Of a stretch of 64,000 nt of DNA, positions 36,031-47,010 are shown in pieces (the first letter of the stretch is position 1; each line of letters starts with the position of its first letter). Under the pieces are notes generated by a model, which was not told where the DNA came from, searched no databases, and saw only the letters and a list, made by a program, of their open reading frames with translations. The stretch is from Spirometra erinaceieuropaei (lineage: Eukaryota > Platyhelminthes > Cestoda > Diphyllobothriidea > Diphyllobothriidae), in assembly GCA_902702965.1 (NCBI GenBank), contig CACRXP010000377.1:21347-85346 (forward strand). Reading direction: 5' to 3'. The position numbers were made by a program, and so were the translations under genes.

Positions 36031-36710
36031 TATTTCACAAACGGTCGTAGATGAATTTCGACCATCCGGCTCAGTTTTTACGTATCGCCGTTAACGAAAG
36101 AAAGGGTTAGATAGAAATGCAAAAAAAGAAAATCATAACTAGTTTCAACAAATGAGCCAAATTACGCTGAAATTAAAATTAACCATAAGTTGGACTTTTG
36201 TTAAATAGCTTCAGCACTGACTGTGGAATTGTGCCCATTCATGCGTTTTTGCTATTAGATAAAAGTGTGGGAAATCTTTAGGCGAAACAGTGGTTTATGC
36301 CTAGCGTGCACACAGCCATCCCCTATTCCTGGTAATATGCATTTTCACAAAAATTCTTACTCTCAATCTTTTGGGAAACTTCTGACTGCGCTTAACGTTA
36401 GAACTTATTCTGAATCAAGCAAACCATGGCACTGAAATCAAACGTCTGTTCCAATACACACATTGACTTGCATTTAGTCAGCAATTGCCATGGTGTTTAA
36501 ATAAGCTTGTGTACTCAAAAGCCTTTGCAACTACCTACCATCCCGCAGAAATCTCCAGTCTTTTAGGGAGATTACGTAAGGCATGCTTTGAATTCTTTGA
36601 GTCGGTGCACGTTCAACCAGATGATAATAAAACATGTACGCGACCGTCATCCATGCAAGGGGAGTTAGCAAACATTATCCAGTCGTGTAAGCCAGCCAAG
36701 AGAAAAGTAG

Positions 36711-36831
36711 TAATTGGTTTGAAAAATACCATACAAATTATGTGTTAATTTTAAAAGTACGGATTGGGCAAAGTAAATAAAGAGTATTATAATAATGAGC
36801 ATCCTTAATTTCCGAACGGGTTCGCCTACTG
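36711..36831 (+). promoter_or_regulatory. Conserved 5' block of gene copy 1
   Basis: This non-coding block ends at the start codon and is shared by all three copies. Its core reads accatacaaattatg, followed by a gttaatt stretch, an A-rich run, acggattgggcaaagta and a TATTATAATAATG segment. It probably holds the promoter and the 5' untranslated leader, but no start site can be placed from sequence alone. Confidence 0.5.
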
Positions 36832-38577
36832 ATGAGGGGCGCTACATTGTTTGCAGTCCTCTTGGTTTTTACCCAATCACTTTTGGCATGCAATCCGACG
36901 AGAGTGAGTAGTCTACAAACATCGATTCATAATATTCCTTCCTTTGTGTATTGGCATTTCCATCTTCTTCACTGTTGATATTGTTGTTTATAAATATTAG
37001 TTGCGACTACTCGAGTTGCCTTATCTTTACTAAGTAAATACATAGTCATTTTGACTGGACTCACTGATGCAAGGAGTGAACTAATAACGCTTGTTTTATT
37101 TTACTGACGGTTGTTTGTACCCTTTAAACACAAATTTGCACAAAATTATTTATATTGACATTTTTAATGAAAACACAAGAATATCTTTTACGTGTGTGAA
37201 AATTTCCGTTGTACTCCTGTATCATCAAAAATTATCCTGCTTTGCTATCAATATAATATGTTCAGAAATAAAAATTCGTTTTACGCATTAAGGGTGCTTT
37301 ACGGATTTCCGCTAACATGCGACTAAAGTGCGATGTTTCGCCTGACGGTCGTCAAGAGCGGAAACATATTAGATTTAAAATAATTTATTAAATAAACGGC
37401 ATACTGTTAGACAACATGCATAGTCTGGAAACGTGGGCATATCAGTGGCCGCCCGAACATGTAGGGCTGCGTTGAAGTCTCAAAGAAATACGTACGGATT
37501 TTCTATGCTAGGAGACAATTTCATTAACATGCAACTGCTACACAATGTGTTGCCCAACTACTGTCAGATTTGGAAAGATTTTAAATTCAAGACCATCTAA
37601 TCGGTAAAAGGACTTACGAAGCGCATTTACGTTTGTTCCTCCAAGAACTCATTTGTGCAAAGCAGAAAAGCTTCCGGAGTGTTGGGAATGTTAGTTTTCT
37701 TTCAACGTCGCACGGCTGCGTCGCAACCTCAACGGAATATGTTAAAGACTGTTGCAAAGCAATTATTGTTAATGACTACATTTAATTTAATAATTTGTAT
37801 TGCTTTATCGCTACTTATACTGAGACCGCTGGGTAAAGCCAAGCAACTCGTTTCTCAACCCAATCGCCTGCAGCTACATGCAAATGTCAAAATATAGTTA
37901 AGTTATTCCAATTTAGTTAAGACTGTATCAAGTTTGTTCAAGTTATATTACACGACTGTCAAATGATGGGTGTTTTCATGTACAAGATCTTTTTTCCCTT
38001 AGGTAAGCAAAAACAGGTATGAATTCCTTCGGCGGAGTTTTGGCCTTCTGAATAAACAAATTAAATCATTTTTATTCACTGAACGCGATGTCTCTCTGTT
38101 TGTTGCGCTTGGAGGATTTCTACGGGTGACTGGCTGTCGTGTGCTTTACAATTGGAATTCACGAAAATATGACTGTAGGAATGTCCTTCTTCAAGCCAAT
38201 CTCTATATGAACAAGGTACGTTGCCATGAAAAGACGTCTGTAAAATGGTTTTTTTTTACTAAAATATTTCGTGGCACGCTGCATAACGTGAATTTCAAAA
38301 TTATTTATTGCCTAAGTAGGTCAAGCTTCTGCGTCGGTCCCATGGTTTAACACGTAGGCTCGGACAAATGACAGTGAGCTTTAACGTTTCTGGATGGATG
38401 GACAAGCAGAAACCGGCAAACACATGTCAACTTGACTACGCCTCCGCAACAAGCATTGGTGACATCGAAGTCTACGATCATGGATCCTTTTTCGGGGAGG
38501 CACTCGAGGAAAAATTTCCTAAATATTTAAAGGTTGCGCTACACCAAATTAGGTCAAAAATCCCAATAGCATGCTAA
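36832..38577 (+). CDS. Secreted small protein, family copy 1 (3 exons, 180 aa)
   Basis: Exons are 36832-36903, 38003-38215 and 38320-38577. Introns are 1,099 and 104 nt, both phase 0, with donors gtgagt and gtacgt and acceptors cccttag and aagtag. Residues 1-19 form a signal peptide (MRGATLFAVLLVFTQSLLA), with Cys20 probably the first mature residue. The mature part has further Cys at 69, 82, 131 and 180, the last being the C-terminal residue, and an N-glycosylation site (NVS) near residue 117. The chain ends in PIAC. The start is the first ATG before the hydrophobic run and is shared by all three copies. The product is probably secreted. Its function is unknown and I recognise no family. The two Cys pairs after a helical N-terminal half faintly recall type-2 cystatins, but there is no QVVAG-like motif. 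It lies in the first of two tandem duplicated segments. Hand alignment gives about 72% identity to copy 2. Confidence 0.82.
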
Positions 38578-39069
38578 ATGTAGCAAATCTAAAACCGAAG
38601 ATACTTATCTTGTGAAACTAAAATATTAGATTGTTTATGTGGTGGTGGGTTGTTCAGGACGTTTTGTCATTTTTATCTGTTTAAATGTCTCCTTACACAA
38701 ACCCCTTATTTCCTCCATAAGTATAAGTGTCGTAAAGTGTTACTTAAATCTAAAAATTACGTTTCTTGACTGGCACGTATTTCTTTGCCATTTTCAACTC
38801 GATATTGACCAAATTATGAATTAAACAGTGATGTTCGTCATAGTTTGACTAGTCACTCACAAACATAAGTGTACAGTTCATAATATATCTCATTGAAAAT
38901 CACGAACAACGAACTGAAATCGCCATATTGCACGAACCGCCTATCCAACATCTACGAGAGTCCTATCGTGTTAACGATACGATTGAACTGCAAATCAAAG
39001 CACAGTTTGATTAAACTTTATTATTTGTTTAGCAAGACATAATGAATTTCGTAAAAACGGCTTTGTCAT

Positions 39070-39490
39070 ATGTCAGTTATAAAGGGTCTAATATAATTGC
39101 GAGGAGGGAATGTAAATGCCATAAAAGATAAAAGGGCAGAAGTCAATAACACAATAGAGAACAAATTTTGCTTTGCATTCAGATCTCGGAAATTGTGAAA
39201 AATAATAATTCGTTGAACGCTCCAGGCGGAGAGGCTGACTGTGTTCCTAAATATTGGCCTGTAGTTGTAAGCATTAGTGTAATTATATCCATTTGGTCGG
39301 TGGACCGAGGCATTATTCTCTAACATTGTGGTGTCTATTAGACGTCGATGAATTACGTTTTAACTAAAGGGAAAATTTACGATGGCGATAAACACCTTAC
39401 TGCATATTGTCGAACGCCAGAGCAGTTGCCCTCAAAGACTGCTGGCCATTCAAACCATCAGCCGTCGACAGTTCTTGAAAGTCGCTGTCG
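39070..39490 (-). mobile_element. Tc1/mariner transposase fossil downstream of gene copy 1
   Basis: The minus strand contains ENNASVHRPNGY (a degenerate DNAPxHRS motif) and, about 40 residues on, FRDLNAKQNLFSIV (a degenerate PDLNPxENLWS motif). It aligns with the fossils beside copies 2 and 3, including the shared gctgatggtttgaatggcc-like segment. It is non-functional. Confidence 0.62.
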
Positions 39491-39759
39491 AAACAATGTG
39501 CATCCACAGACTTTGGGTCTCCCTAAGAATACGACCTCACCACAAAAGCATGTTCGTCGTCAATATATGTTTGAGCCAACGAAATAGATTCTCTAATAAA
39601 TTAAATATATTTAATGGCCTTTTATGACGTTTTGCTGACGTCGGTAGAGGTCTTTCGTCTCTTTTGAATATACGCAAAGGGAACCTTGACATGTGCTACC
39701 TGTAAATAGCTTTAATGCGCATACAGTTATATTCAAATGTAAGATGAATGAAATCACTG

Positions 39760-40545
39760 TCTTGTTTAATTGAGGAACATTTTATTTCACCTTCCTAACT
39801 CATAGCAGCCTTTTACTATGTATGAGCCTCCACAAAGTGACCTGGTTGATATTCAAAATACTAACCAACGAGCAAAGCGGCAAAGCTACAGCTACCAGTT
39901 TAGTGTGCACTCAAAATCAACATCGACGACAGTTGCGTAGATATTTCTGGTGCACGGAGCGACAAACAGATACGGCAGCAGATAGTACGTAGTCTATGGA
40001 AACATGGTCAACCCTATTAATTTCCAACGTAGTATAACAAATGCCTTCAGAGAAGCTTATTACTGCGTTAAACAACATAAAGCGTTACGATTTGGATAAA
40101 TAGAATGTCATATTGACCCAACTGTGATTACCTCGGCTCATTAGTGAGATTCGTGCGCACGAGAGCAAGAAAAAGGCTTTAGTGCAGCCAAGGCTCTAGC
40201 CACCTGAGCCACAAGGCACCACCGGAAGGCGCGAGCTCAATCACGTTTTAGTCGCGTTGCCCAGCCAGATTAATGCAATGTCAGGAAGCCCCATGATTCT
40301 CACAGAGTAAGCTAGCTAACTAAGCAGGACTTCGTTAAAAATCCAAGTAGAACCCACAGGTGATTACCAGGCTCAGGAAATAATCCAAGATCAGCTGTGC
40401 GGGTCAGCTTCATCAGTGAGTTTTCTAGCGCTCAATGTGTGTTTTCTGTTAGATACTAAAATTAAGACATTATGGCTTTTTGATCTCCTCAGACATTAAC
40501 TGCGATCTTGGACAATAGTATAAACTACTCAATTCCGAGTAAACA
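39760..40545. mobile_element. Extra segment in duplication unit A, absent from unit B
   Basis: Unit A (39740-39758) and unit B (47268-47288) align up to a tcactgtc stretch. In B the alignment resumes at once (gcagcaattcctaaa), but in A it resumes only near 40547. The extra 785 bp include a tRNA-like SINE on the minus strand at 40120-40265. It is either an insertion into A or a deletion from B. No target-site duplication was recognised. Confidence 0.5.
40120..40265 (-). mobile_element. tRNA-derived SINE in the unit A extra segment
   Basis: The minus strand carries a near-perfect A box, tggctcaggtggctagagc, followed about 60 nt on by a degenerate B box (gcacgaatctcac). It lies within the 785 bp present only in duplication unit A. 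Confidence 0.55.
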
Positions 40546-42009
40546 GGCAACAGTTTCTAAATGAGAAGCACATAGAGAATATTTTGGGACACGTTGATTA
40601 GCCGGGCACCTCCTAGATAGGCATGTATTGACAGAATATACGCAAGACCTGCGAGTTGGAGACTTCGGTTTGTGCCTGCGCTGCTAGTGTGTATCTTTTG
40701 ACGCTGAAATATACTACTAGCTGCATTTCGGCAGTTAATGAACATTACGCAGTCATCCTGCTGTGGTTGATGAAGTTCGGTCCAAGAAAATCATAAATCT
40801 AATTTCTGTCTTCGCCTACGGACCCTGGTGTAAACTGATCAACTACAAGTTAGTTATCAAGTTTTAAAGACCACTGTGTTACACAGATTGCCTTTGATCC
40901 AGAACCAGTCTTTTGAAAGCACGGCTTAAAGTCTCGGCCGAAGCTAAATGTCAATGCCTAATTAGCCATGGTTTTGTATTGAAATATTGGTTTATCGATA
41001 CATGTTAGGGTACGTCAACTTCATTAAAATGTTACGCAAATTTTACCTTGGTCACCGCTATTTACCGGTTTCATGAACCTCTAATGAAAGCTATGCGACA
41101 ATATTACGTGCTCTTTCGAAATATAGGACCACATCTCCACCAACAGCACTCTATTCATTCAAACATATGCATGTACGTAATATGTTCTTTAGTTTTTCCT
41201 GCGTCAGAGGTGTATGGAAATTGTTATTCATTTTCACTGAGGGCCTGCATAAGGCAAACACTTCAGCATTGATGACAGACTTCAAACAGACAATAAGGCA
41301 ATAACGGACCCTTTCAATTTTCATTTTGAAAATCTAACGTTTTTACTTTGACAAAAAATGAAAAAAAAGGTATGCACATGCGCATCGTAAATCAGTGCTC
41401 AAGAGATAACGCTGCTACTAGATTTTTATTTAAACATTTGAAAGGAATAGTAGGATAAACAGCTCATTTATGCGATACTCCTTAGAACTAAATCAACTGG
41501 CCATTACGTGTGTATTTGTCCTGTGAATGCTTGCTTTGTTTGTGTTCAGTGAATTGTGTTTAATTTTAAATGCAATTACGCATACGTTTCGCGGAAATGG
41601 AATTAACGTCGACGGCCATTTAGGAATGGAATTTTTTGCAATTAACATACGTCGCGAGACTTCGTTAAATTGTATATAATGATTTTAGTCATGTCGAAAT
41701 GGACGACATAAGCATCTTTCGCAATTTAAATGTCAATGAGTCTTTGGAGAAGCCATCACAAACTTAATTTCTATCTAAGAAGCAAAGCAAAATAAACATA
41801 TTTTTCGCTGGTACCACTTGTTCATATTTGATGGACATTTAATTTCTACAATCGATCTATCTGTGTAAAATCGTCCTCCTGCATATTGAAAAACGGCCAG
41901 CGTTGATTAGAACAAACAAACTAAATAATATACCATATTCAGTTGTGTGGTTTTAAAATACAGTGTGTTCCTCTTATGTTAAAATCCTCATGGCTAGCAT
42001 AATCTACAC

Positions 42010-43050
42010 GCCTTTTCAAAAGAATACGAGGGCAACTTCTTACATGGCTGGCAAAAGATGAAACTAGAATAATAGGCAGCGCCAACCTTGCGCATGCAGT
42101 TGATTTAGGGCATCTTGTGGACCCAGCTTAAGCATTTTATGGGATAAATAAGGTTCCCGCTAGCTTCCCTAAGCTACTAGGCCAGCGACTGTTAGCAACA
42201 GTAGAGGCGGCCGCCATCAGGTTACGGAAACCGACCCTATGGGCCCAGAAAAACCTCGGCAGGTTCAGCGCTTGCCATGGTCAAAGGTTGACTAACCACA
42301 TACAACTTTCAGTGCCCTTCCGCTCTTGCCAAACCTGTACTCTGAAAACTAACTTTATCGATTTTTTTCATTTTTAATACCCCGTCCCATATAGCCATAC
42401 TGACCTGATTAGAAGTTATTGAAAGCAACGTTCGCTCGCCGCCTTTTCTTCCAGAAAGTGCTTATCTCACACTCACTATAATGGACAGCAAGACTTCGAA
42501 CGGCTAACTGGCAAACTTGTATCCTTTTGAGTCCTGAGAACATCGACTCCGTCTGGTCCCCTTCGCCGACAGAGCTGGAAGGTGGCAATAGGCGACAAGG
42601 TTCGGCATGTAACAGGATTCTTGTGTAGTTGCCGAATGCGTCAGCCCCCTGCGGCCCAATCGCCAGGAAAATACATAGAGAGGGGTTACTTCTTCGTCGC
42701 TTTCCACGTAATACAATATAGATTCTCCTGCGAAGTAGCGAATACTACTTTAACCTTAAACGTGGTATACGCGAATTCTCCAGCGTATTGCCAAAAGCAA
42801 CCAACTGTCTGGAACCATATAAGTGACCAGCAGAGGTCTAACCTAGCAAATTCTCTCTCACAAATATGGACAGTGGACGCGAATTAATGGGAAGACGTAT
42901 TTCCTTGCGATAGCCGAAGTACAAAGCGTTTGAGGAAAAACATGTGCTACTAGAGCGACCATGGCAAAAAGGGCATTAGCAACAAAGACGGAGGAGATCA
43001 AATCAGTTATTTCTGACCCATTAATCGTCATGCGTGTAAATATTCTTTGT
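42010..43050. other. Spacer between duplication units, no gene seen
   Basis: A 101-codon plus-strand frame (42582-42887) and an overlapping minus-strand frame show no recognisable domain. The sequence is not shared with the duplication units. Confidence 0.45.
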
Positions 43051-43059
43051 GCCGTAAAC

Positions 43060-43440
43060 TATACATCCCTATACTTTTTTGAGCAGACTATATGGATTTC
43101 CTTAGTGTTGCAGTCGATTTGATCCATATTGTGAACCTTGTATGAAACGCAAGTTAATGCAAATATTCCCGGTTTTATGAACGGACACATTACAGTCCGA
43201 AATAACGCCAAAATTAGAGAATTCCTTAAGACCGGATCATACCTTTCTTCAAGTATAGAATTTGACAAGACGTCATATTTTACCAAATGAGAAGTAATCA
43301 GTATATTTATTTAGACTTTCTATAAAGTATTTTTTAACACGTGGAGCCATCGAAAACCAATGAGAAAATATTATACCGCGTAGGGGGTCATTTTTGCAGA
43401 GTATGGTACTTGCAGGCGATCGGAAAGACGCCAAGTCAAA
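43060..43440. mobile_element. Half copy of the long-inverted-repeat element
   Basis: It aligns with the right-central part of element 3: an a-rich cttcaagtatag segment, tttctataaagtattt, atcgaaaaccaatgagaaaa and cttgcaggcgatcgga. Both termini are missing. It lies between duplication units A and B. Confidence 0.5.
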
Positions 43441-44231
43441 AACAGACGTCCTAAAGCAATTTCCTTTTTATTGAATTATGAAGCATGACGATTATTAATA
43501 CAACCCGCCCTAAATCAATCTTCTGAGTTGCAAGAAAACATCTCCCAAACGGTTGTAGATTAAAATCGACCATCAGATTCAGTTTTTAAGTTTGCCGTTA
43601 GCCAAGAAAAGTGCTAGACATGAATGCAGAAAAAAACAGAAGATCATTACTAGTTACTATACACAAGCCAAATTGCATAAAATCAAGCTGACATTTTAAC
43701 TGACCGTGAGTTGGACGGTTGTGAAATAGTTTAAGCACTGACTAAAGATTTGGCCCATCCATACGTTTCTGCTCTTAGATAAAAGCTTGGGAAATTTTTG
43801 GGCGAAACATTGGTTTATGCTTAACGTGCACACTGCTGTGCACAACCCCATCCATTAATTCTGACTGAAATTCGTACTCTCGATCTTTTGGGGAACTACT
43901 GACTACGCACATCGTTAGAGGTTATTCTGAATCAAGCAAGCCATGGTACTGAAATCAAACGTCTGTTCCAATATACACATTGACGTGCATTAAGCCAATA
44001 ACTGCCAATGAGGAGAAATAAGCTAGTGTATTCGGGAGGTCTATTCAGATATACACCTTCCCTGGAAAAGCTCCAGTCATTTGCGTAAACTAGGAAGGGC
44101 ATGCTTTTAATTCTTCGATTCGATGCACGTTCAATCAGGTGATAACTAAATATGCGCGCGATCGTCGTCCATACAGGTCGAGTAAGCAAGCATTATCCAG
44201 TCGTGTACGTCAGCCAAGAGAAATATATTAA

Positions 44232-44350
44232 TTGGTTAGACAAGTACCATACAAATTATGTGTTAATTATAAAAACACGGATTGGGCAAAGTAAATGCAG
44301 GTTATTATAATAATGTCTATCCCTCAATTTACGAACAGGCATATTGACTG
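44232..44350 (+). promoter_or_regulatory. Conserved 5' block of gene copy 2
   Basis: This is the same block as upstream of copy 1: accatacaaattatgtg, the acggattgggcaaagta segment, and a TTATTATAATAATG stretch about 40 nt before the ATG. It is conserved better than the surrounding intergenic DNA, which fits a promoter or leader. Confidence 0.5.
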
Positions 44351-46099
44351 ATGAGGAGCGTTACATTCTTTGCAGTCCTCTTAGCTTTCGGCCAATCACT
44401 TTTGGCATGCAAACCGACGAGAGTAAGTAATTTACAAACATCTACTCATAAAAGGCCCTTTTTGTGCATTGGCATTTCCATTTACTTCACTTTTGATATT
44501 GTGGTTAACAAATATTAGATGCGACTACTTGAGTTGCTTTTTATTTACTAAGTTAATAAATAGTCATTTCGACTGAGCTCATTGATGAAAGAAGCAAAGT
44601 AATAACGCTTGTTTCATTTGCCTGACGGTTCTTCGTGCCCTTCCAGCCAATCTTGTACAATATTATTTATATTGACATTTATTAAGGAAAGCATAATAAC
44701 ATCTATTACATGTGTGAAAAATCCCATTGTACCCCTGTATCATCAAAAATTATCCTGCTTTACCATCAATTCAATATGTTCAGAAATAAAAAAAATTGTT
44801 TAATGCATTAAGGGTGCTTTGCTGATTTCCGCTAGCACGCGACTGAAGTGCAGTGTTTCGCCTGACTCTTGTCAAGATCGGTAATATCCTAGATTTAAAA
44901 TCATTTATTCACTACACGGCATACTGTGCGACGGCACGCATAGTCGGAAGGTCATTTGGAAAGGGGGACATATCAGTGGCCTCAGGAACTCGCACGATTT
45001 TTCTATGCTAGAAGACAATTTCGTTAACACGCAAATGCAGTAGATTGTTGAATGCAACTCCTGTCAGAGTAAGAAAGACTTTAATTCCAAAACCATCTGA
45101 TGGGTAAAACATGTACTGTAAGAGGAATTGCGAAGCGAATTTGCGTTTGTTTTTCAAATACCCACTTTTGCCAGGCAGAAAGAATTCTGGAGTCTTGGAC
45201 ATGAAAGTGGTCTTCCGAATTCGCACGGCTGCGTTGTAACCTCGAAGAAGGATGTTGAGAGCGGTTACAATGCAATCTTTTTTATGTTCGACAGTTATCT
45301 TAAGATTTTGTTTTGCTTTACCATTACTTATGATGAGACCATTTTGTAGTGCCATGCAACTCGATTCGCAAGCCGTTGGCCTGTACCTACATTAAAAATC
45401 TCCAAATGCAGCAAACTTATTTATATTAAGTTAAGACACTACCAAATAGTTTTAGGTTACATTACGCAACTGCCGGATAATGGGTTATTTCTTGAGGTAA
45501 ATGTGCAAGATGTTGTTTTCCGTTAGGTAAGTATAAACAGGCATGAATTCCTTCAGCGGAGTTTCGGCCTTCTGAATGAACAGATAAAATCATTTGTATT
45601 CCGTGAACGCAAGGTTTCTCTGTTCGTTGCGCTTGGAGGTTTTATACGGGCGACTGGTTGTCGTGTGCTTTACAATTGGAATTTACGGAAATATGACTGT
45701 CGGGATGTCCTTCTTTCAGTCATATTGTACATGCACAGGGTGCGTTATTTTCCAAAGATGCTTAAAATTGGTTTATTTTACTAATGTTATTCATCGTACG
45801 GTTCATAACGTGAGTTCTAAATTTATTTATTGTCTAAATAGGCCAAGCCTCTGCATCGGGCTCAAGGTTTGACATATAAGCTTGGACAAATGACAGTGAG
45901 CTTTAACGTTTCTGGATGGATGGACAAGCAGAAACCGGCAAACAAATGTCAACTTGAAAAATTTTCCGCAGTAAGCATTGGTGACGTCGACGCCTACAAT
46001 AATGAATTCTTCTTCGGAGAGGAACTCGAGGAAACATTTTATAAATATTTAAAGGTTGCGCTACGAAAAGTTAATTCAATGGTCCCAATAGCATGCTAA
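44351..46099 (+). CDS. Secreted small protein, family copy 2 (3 exons, 180 aa)
   Basis: Exons are 44351-44422, 45527-45739 and 45842-46099, with exactly the same lengths (72, 213, 258 nt) and phases as copy 1. Donors are gtaagt and gtgcgt; acceptors are ccgttag and aaatag. The signal peptide starts MRSVTFFAVLLAF and is followed by Cys20. Cys 20, 69, 82, 131 and 180, the NVS glycosylation site and the terminal PIAC are all kept. Differences from copy 1 fall in all three exons, yet no stop or frameshift has appeared, which argues that the protein is under selection. It lies in the second tandem segment, about 7.5 kb downstream of copy 1. The intron sequence has diverged more than the coding sequence. 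Function is unknown. Confidence 0.82.
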
Positions 46100-46599
46100 A
46101 TGTAGCAAATCTAAAACCGACCAGACATATGTAGTGAACTTACAAAAGACGTTGCGGTTATGTGGTGGTGGTGGTGTTGGGTGGGTAGTTTAATGAATTG
46201 TTGTCATTTTTATCTTTTCAAATGTCTCCTTAGGTCAACCCACTTCTTTCTCCATAAACATACGTTAAGTAAAGTGTTAATTAAATCAGAACATTTATTT
46301 TCTCTACTGGCACGTATTTCTGTGTCATTTTAAACTCGATTCTGACCAAACTATGAAATGAAGATTGATGTGTGCTAAAGTGTGCTAAGTTAAACACAGA
46401 CATAAATGTTCAGTTCATGACATATCTCATTAAAAATCACAAATAACAAACTGAAATTACTATATCGCTCGGGCGACACATCCCTCGTCCACGAGAGTTA
46501 TACCTCGTTGACGATACGACCGAAACTCAAAGATAAGCACAGTTTTCTCAAACGTTATTATTTGTTCATAAAGAAAAAATTAATCTTGCAAAAAACGGC

Positions 46600-47010
46600 T
46601 TTGTGATAGGTCGATTATAATAGGTCTGATATAGCTAAAAACAGGGAAGGAAAATGCCATATTTGACAAACGGACAAAAGCCAATGACAGAATGAAGGAT
46701 TTTTTTTCGTTGTATTCAGATCTGGGAAATTGGCGGAAATAAAATTGCTTCGAACGCTCCAGGCGGAGAGGCTGACTGTGTTCATAAATACTGGGCTTTA
46801 ATTGTAGGCATAATTGGAGTCATACCCCTTTGGCATTATCCTCGATCATTGAGGTACCTATTGTAACCGAAGACATTCTTTGTGATGTCGACGTACACCT
46901 TGCGGTTTATTCAGCCTGATGTTAAACGCTAGAGCAGTCGCTCGCTAAACTTACTGGCCATTAAAGCCATTTGTCGTCGAGATTTCTTGAAAGTTGCTGT
47001 CGTAACAGTG
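46600..47010 (-). mobile_element. Tc1/mariner transposase fossil downstream of gene copy 2
   Basis: It aligns with the copy 1 fossil, with tccaggcggagaggctgact shared exactly. The PDLN motif is still readable as FPDLNTTKKN on the minus strand, while the DNAPxHR region is lost to stops. It entered this segment before duplication. Confidence 0.55.

Larger units (their letters stand above)
36039..42005. repeat. Tandem segmental duplication, unit A (holds gene copy 1)
   Basis: The left end starts near caaacggtcgtagatgaa and the right end near catggctagcata. Both match unit B at 43547 and 48650. The matching stretches include the upstream flank, the whole gene with its introns, the Tc1/mariner fossil, and a segment at 40555-41270 with ttagccgggcacctcc. 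Unit A is longer than unit B mainly because of about 785 extra bases at 39760-40545. Confidence 0.8.

Noticed and set aside
36485..36748. An 87-codon frame directly upstream of gene copy 1
   Set aside because: The matching sequence in duplication unit B is interrupted by stops, and the 3' part is the shared non-coding 5' block.
36832..38577. Calling the secreted family cystatins
   Set aside because: Only the order of two Cys pairs and the size are similar. The inhibitory QxVxG motif and the PW loop are absent.
39348..39627. Two overlapping open frames after gene copy 1
   Set aside because: They lie antisense to the Tc1/mariner fossil, and the equivalent frames in copies 2 and 3 are not conserved.
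42504..42887. Frames on both strands in the spacer between the duplication units
   Set aside because: No domain, splice sites or conservation could be seen. The overlap on both strands suggests chance or a repeat.
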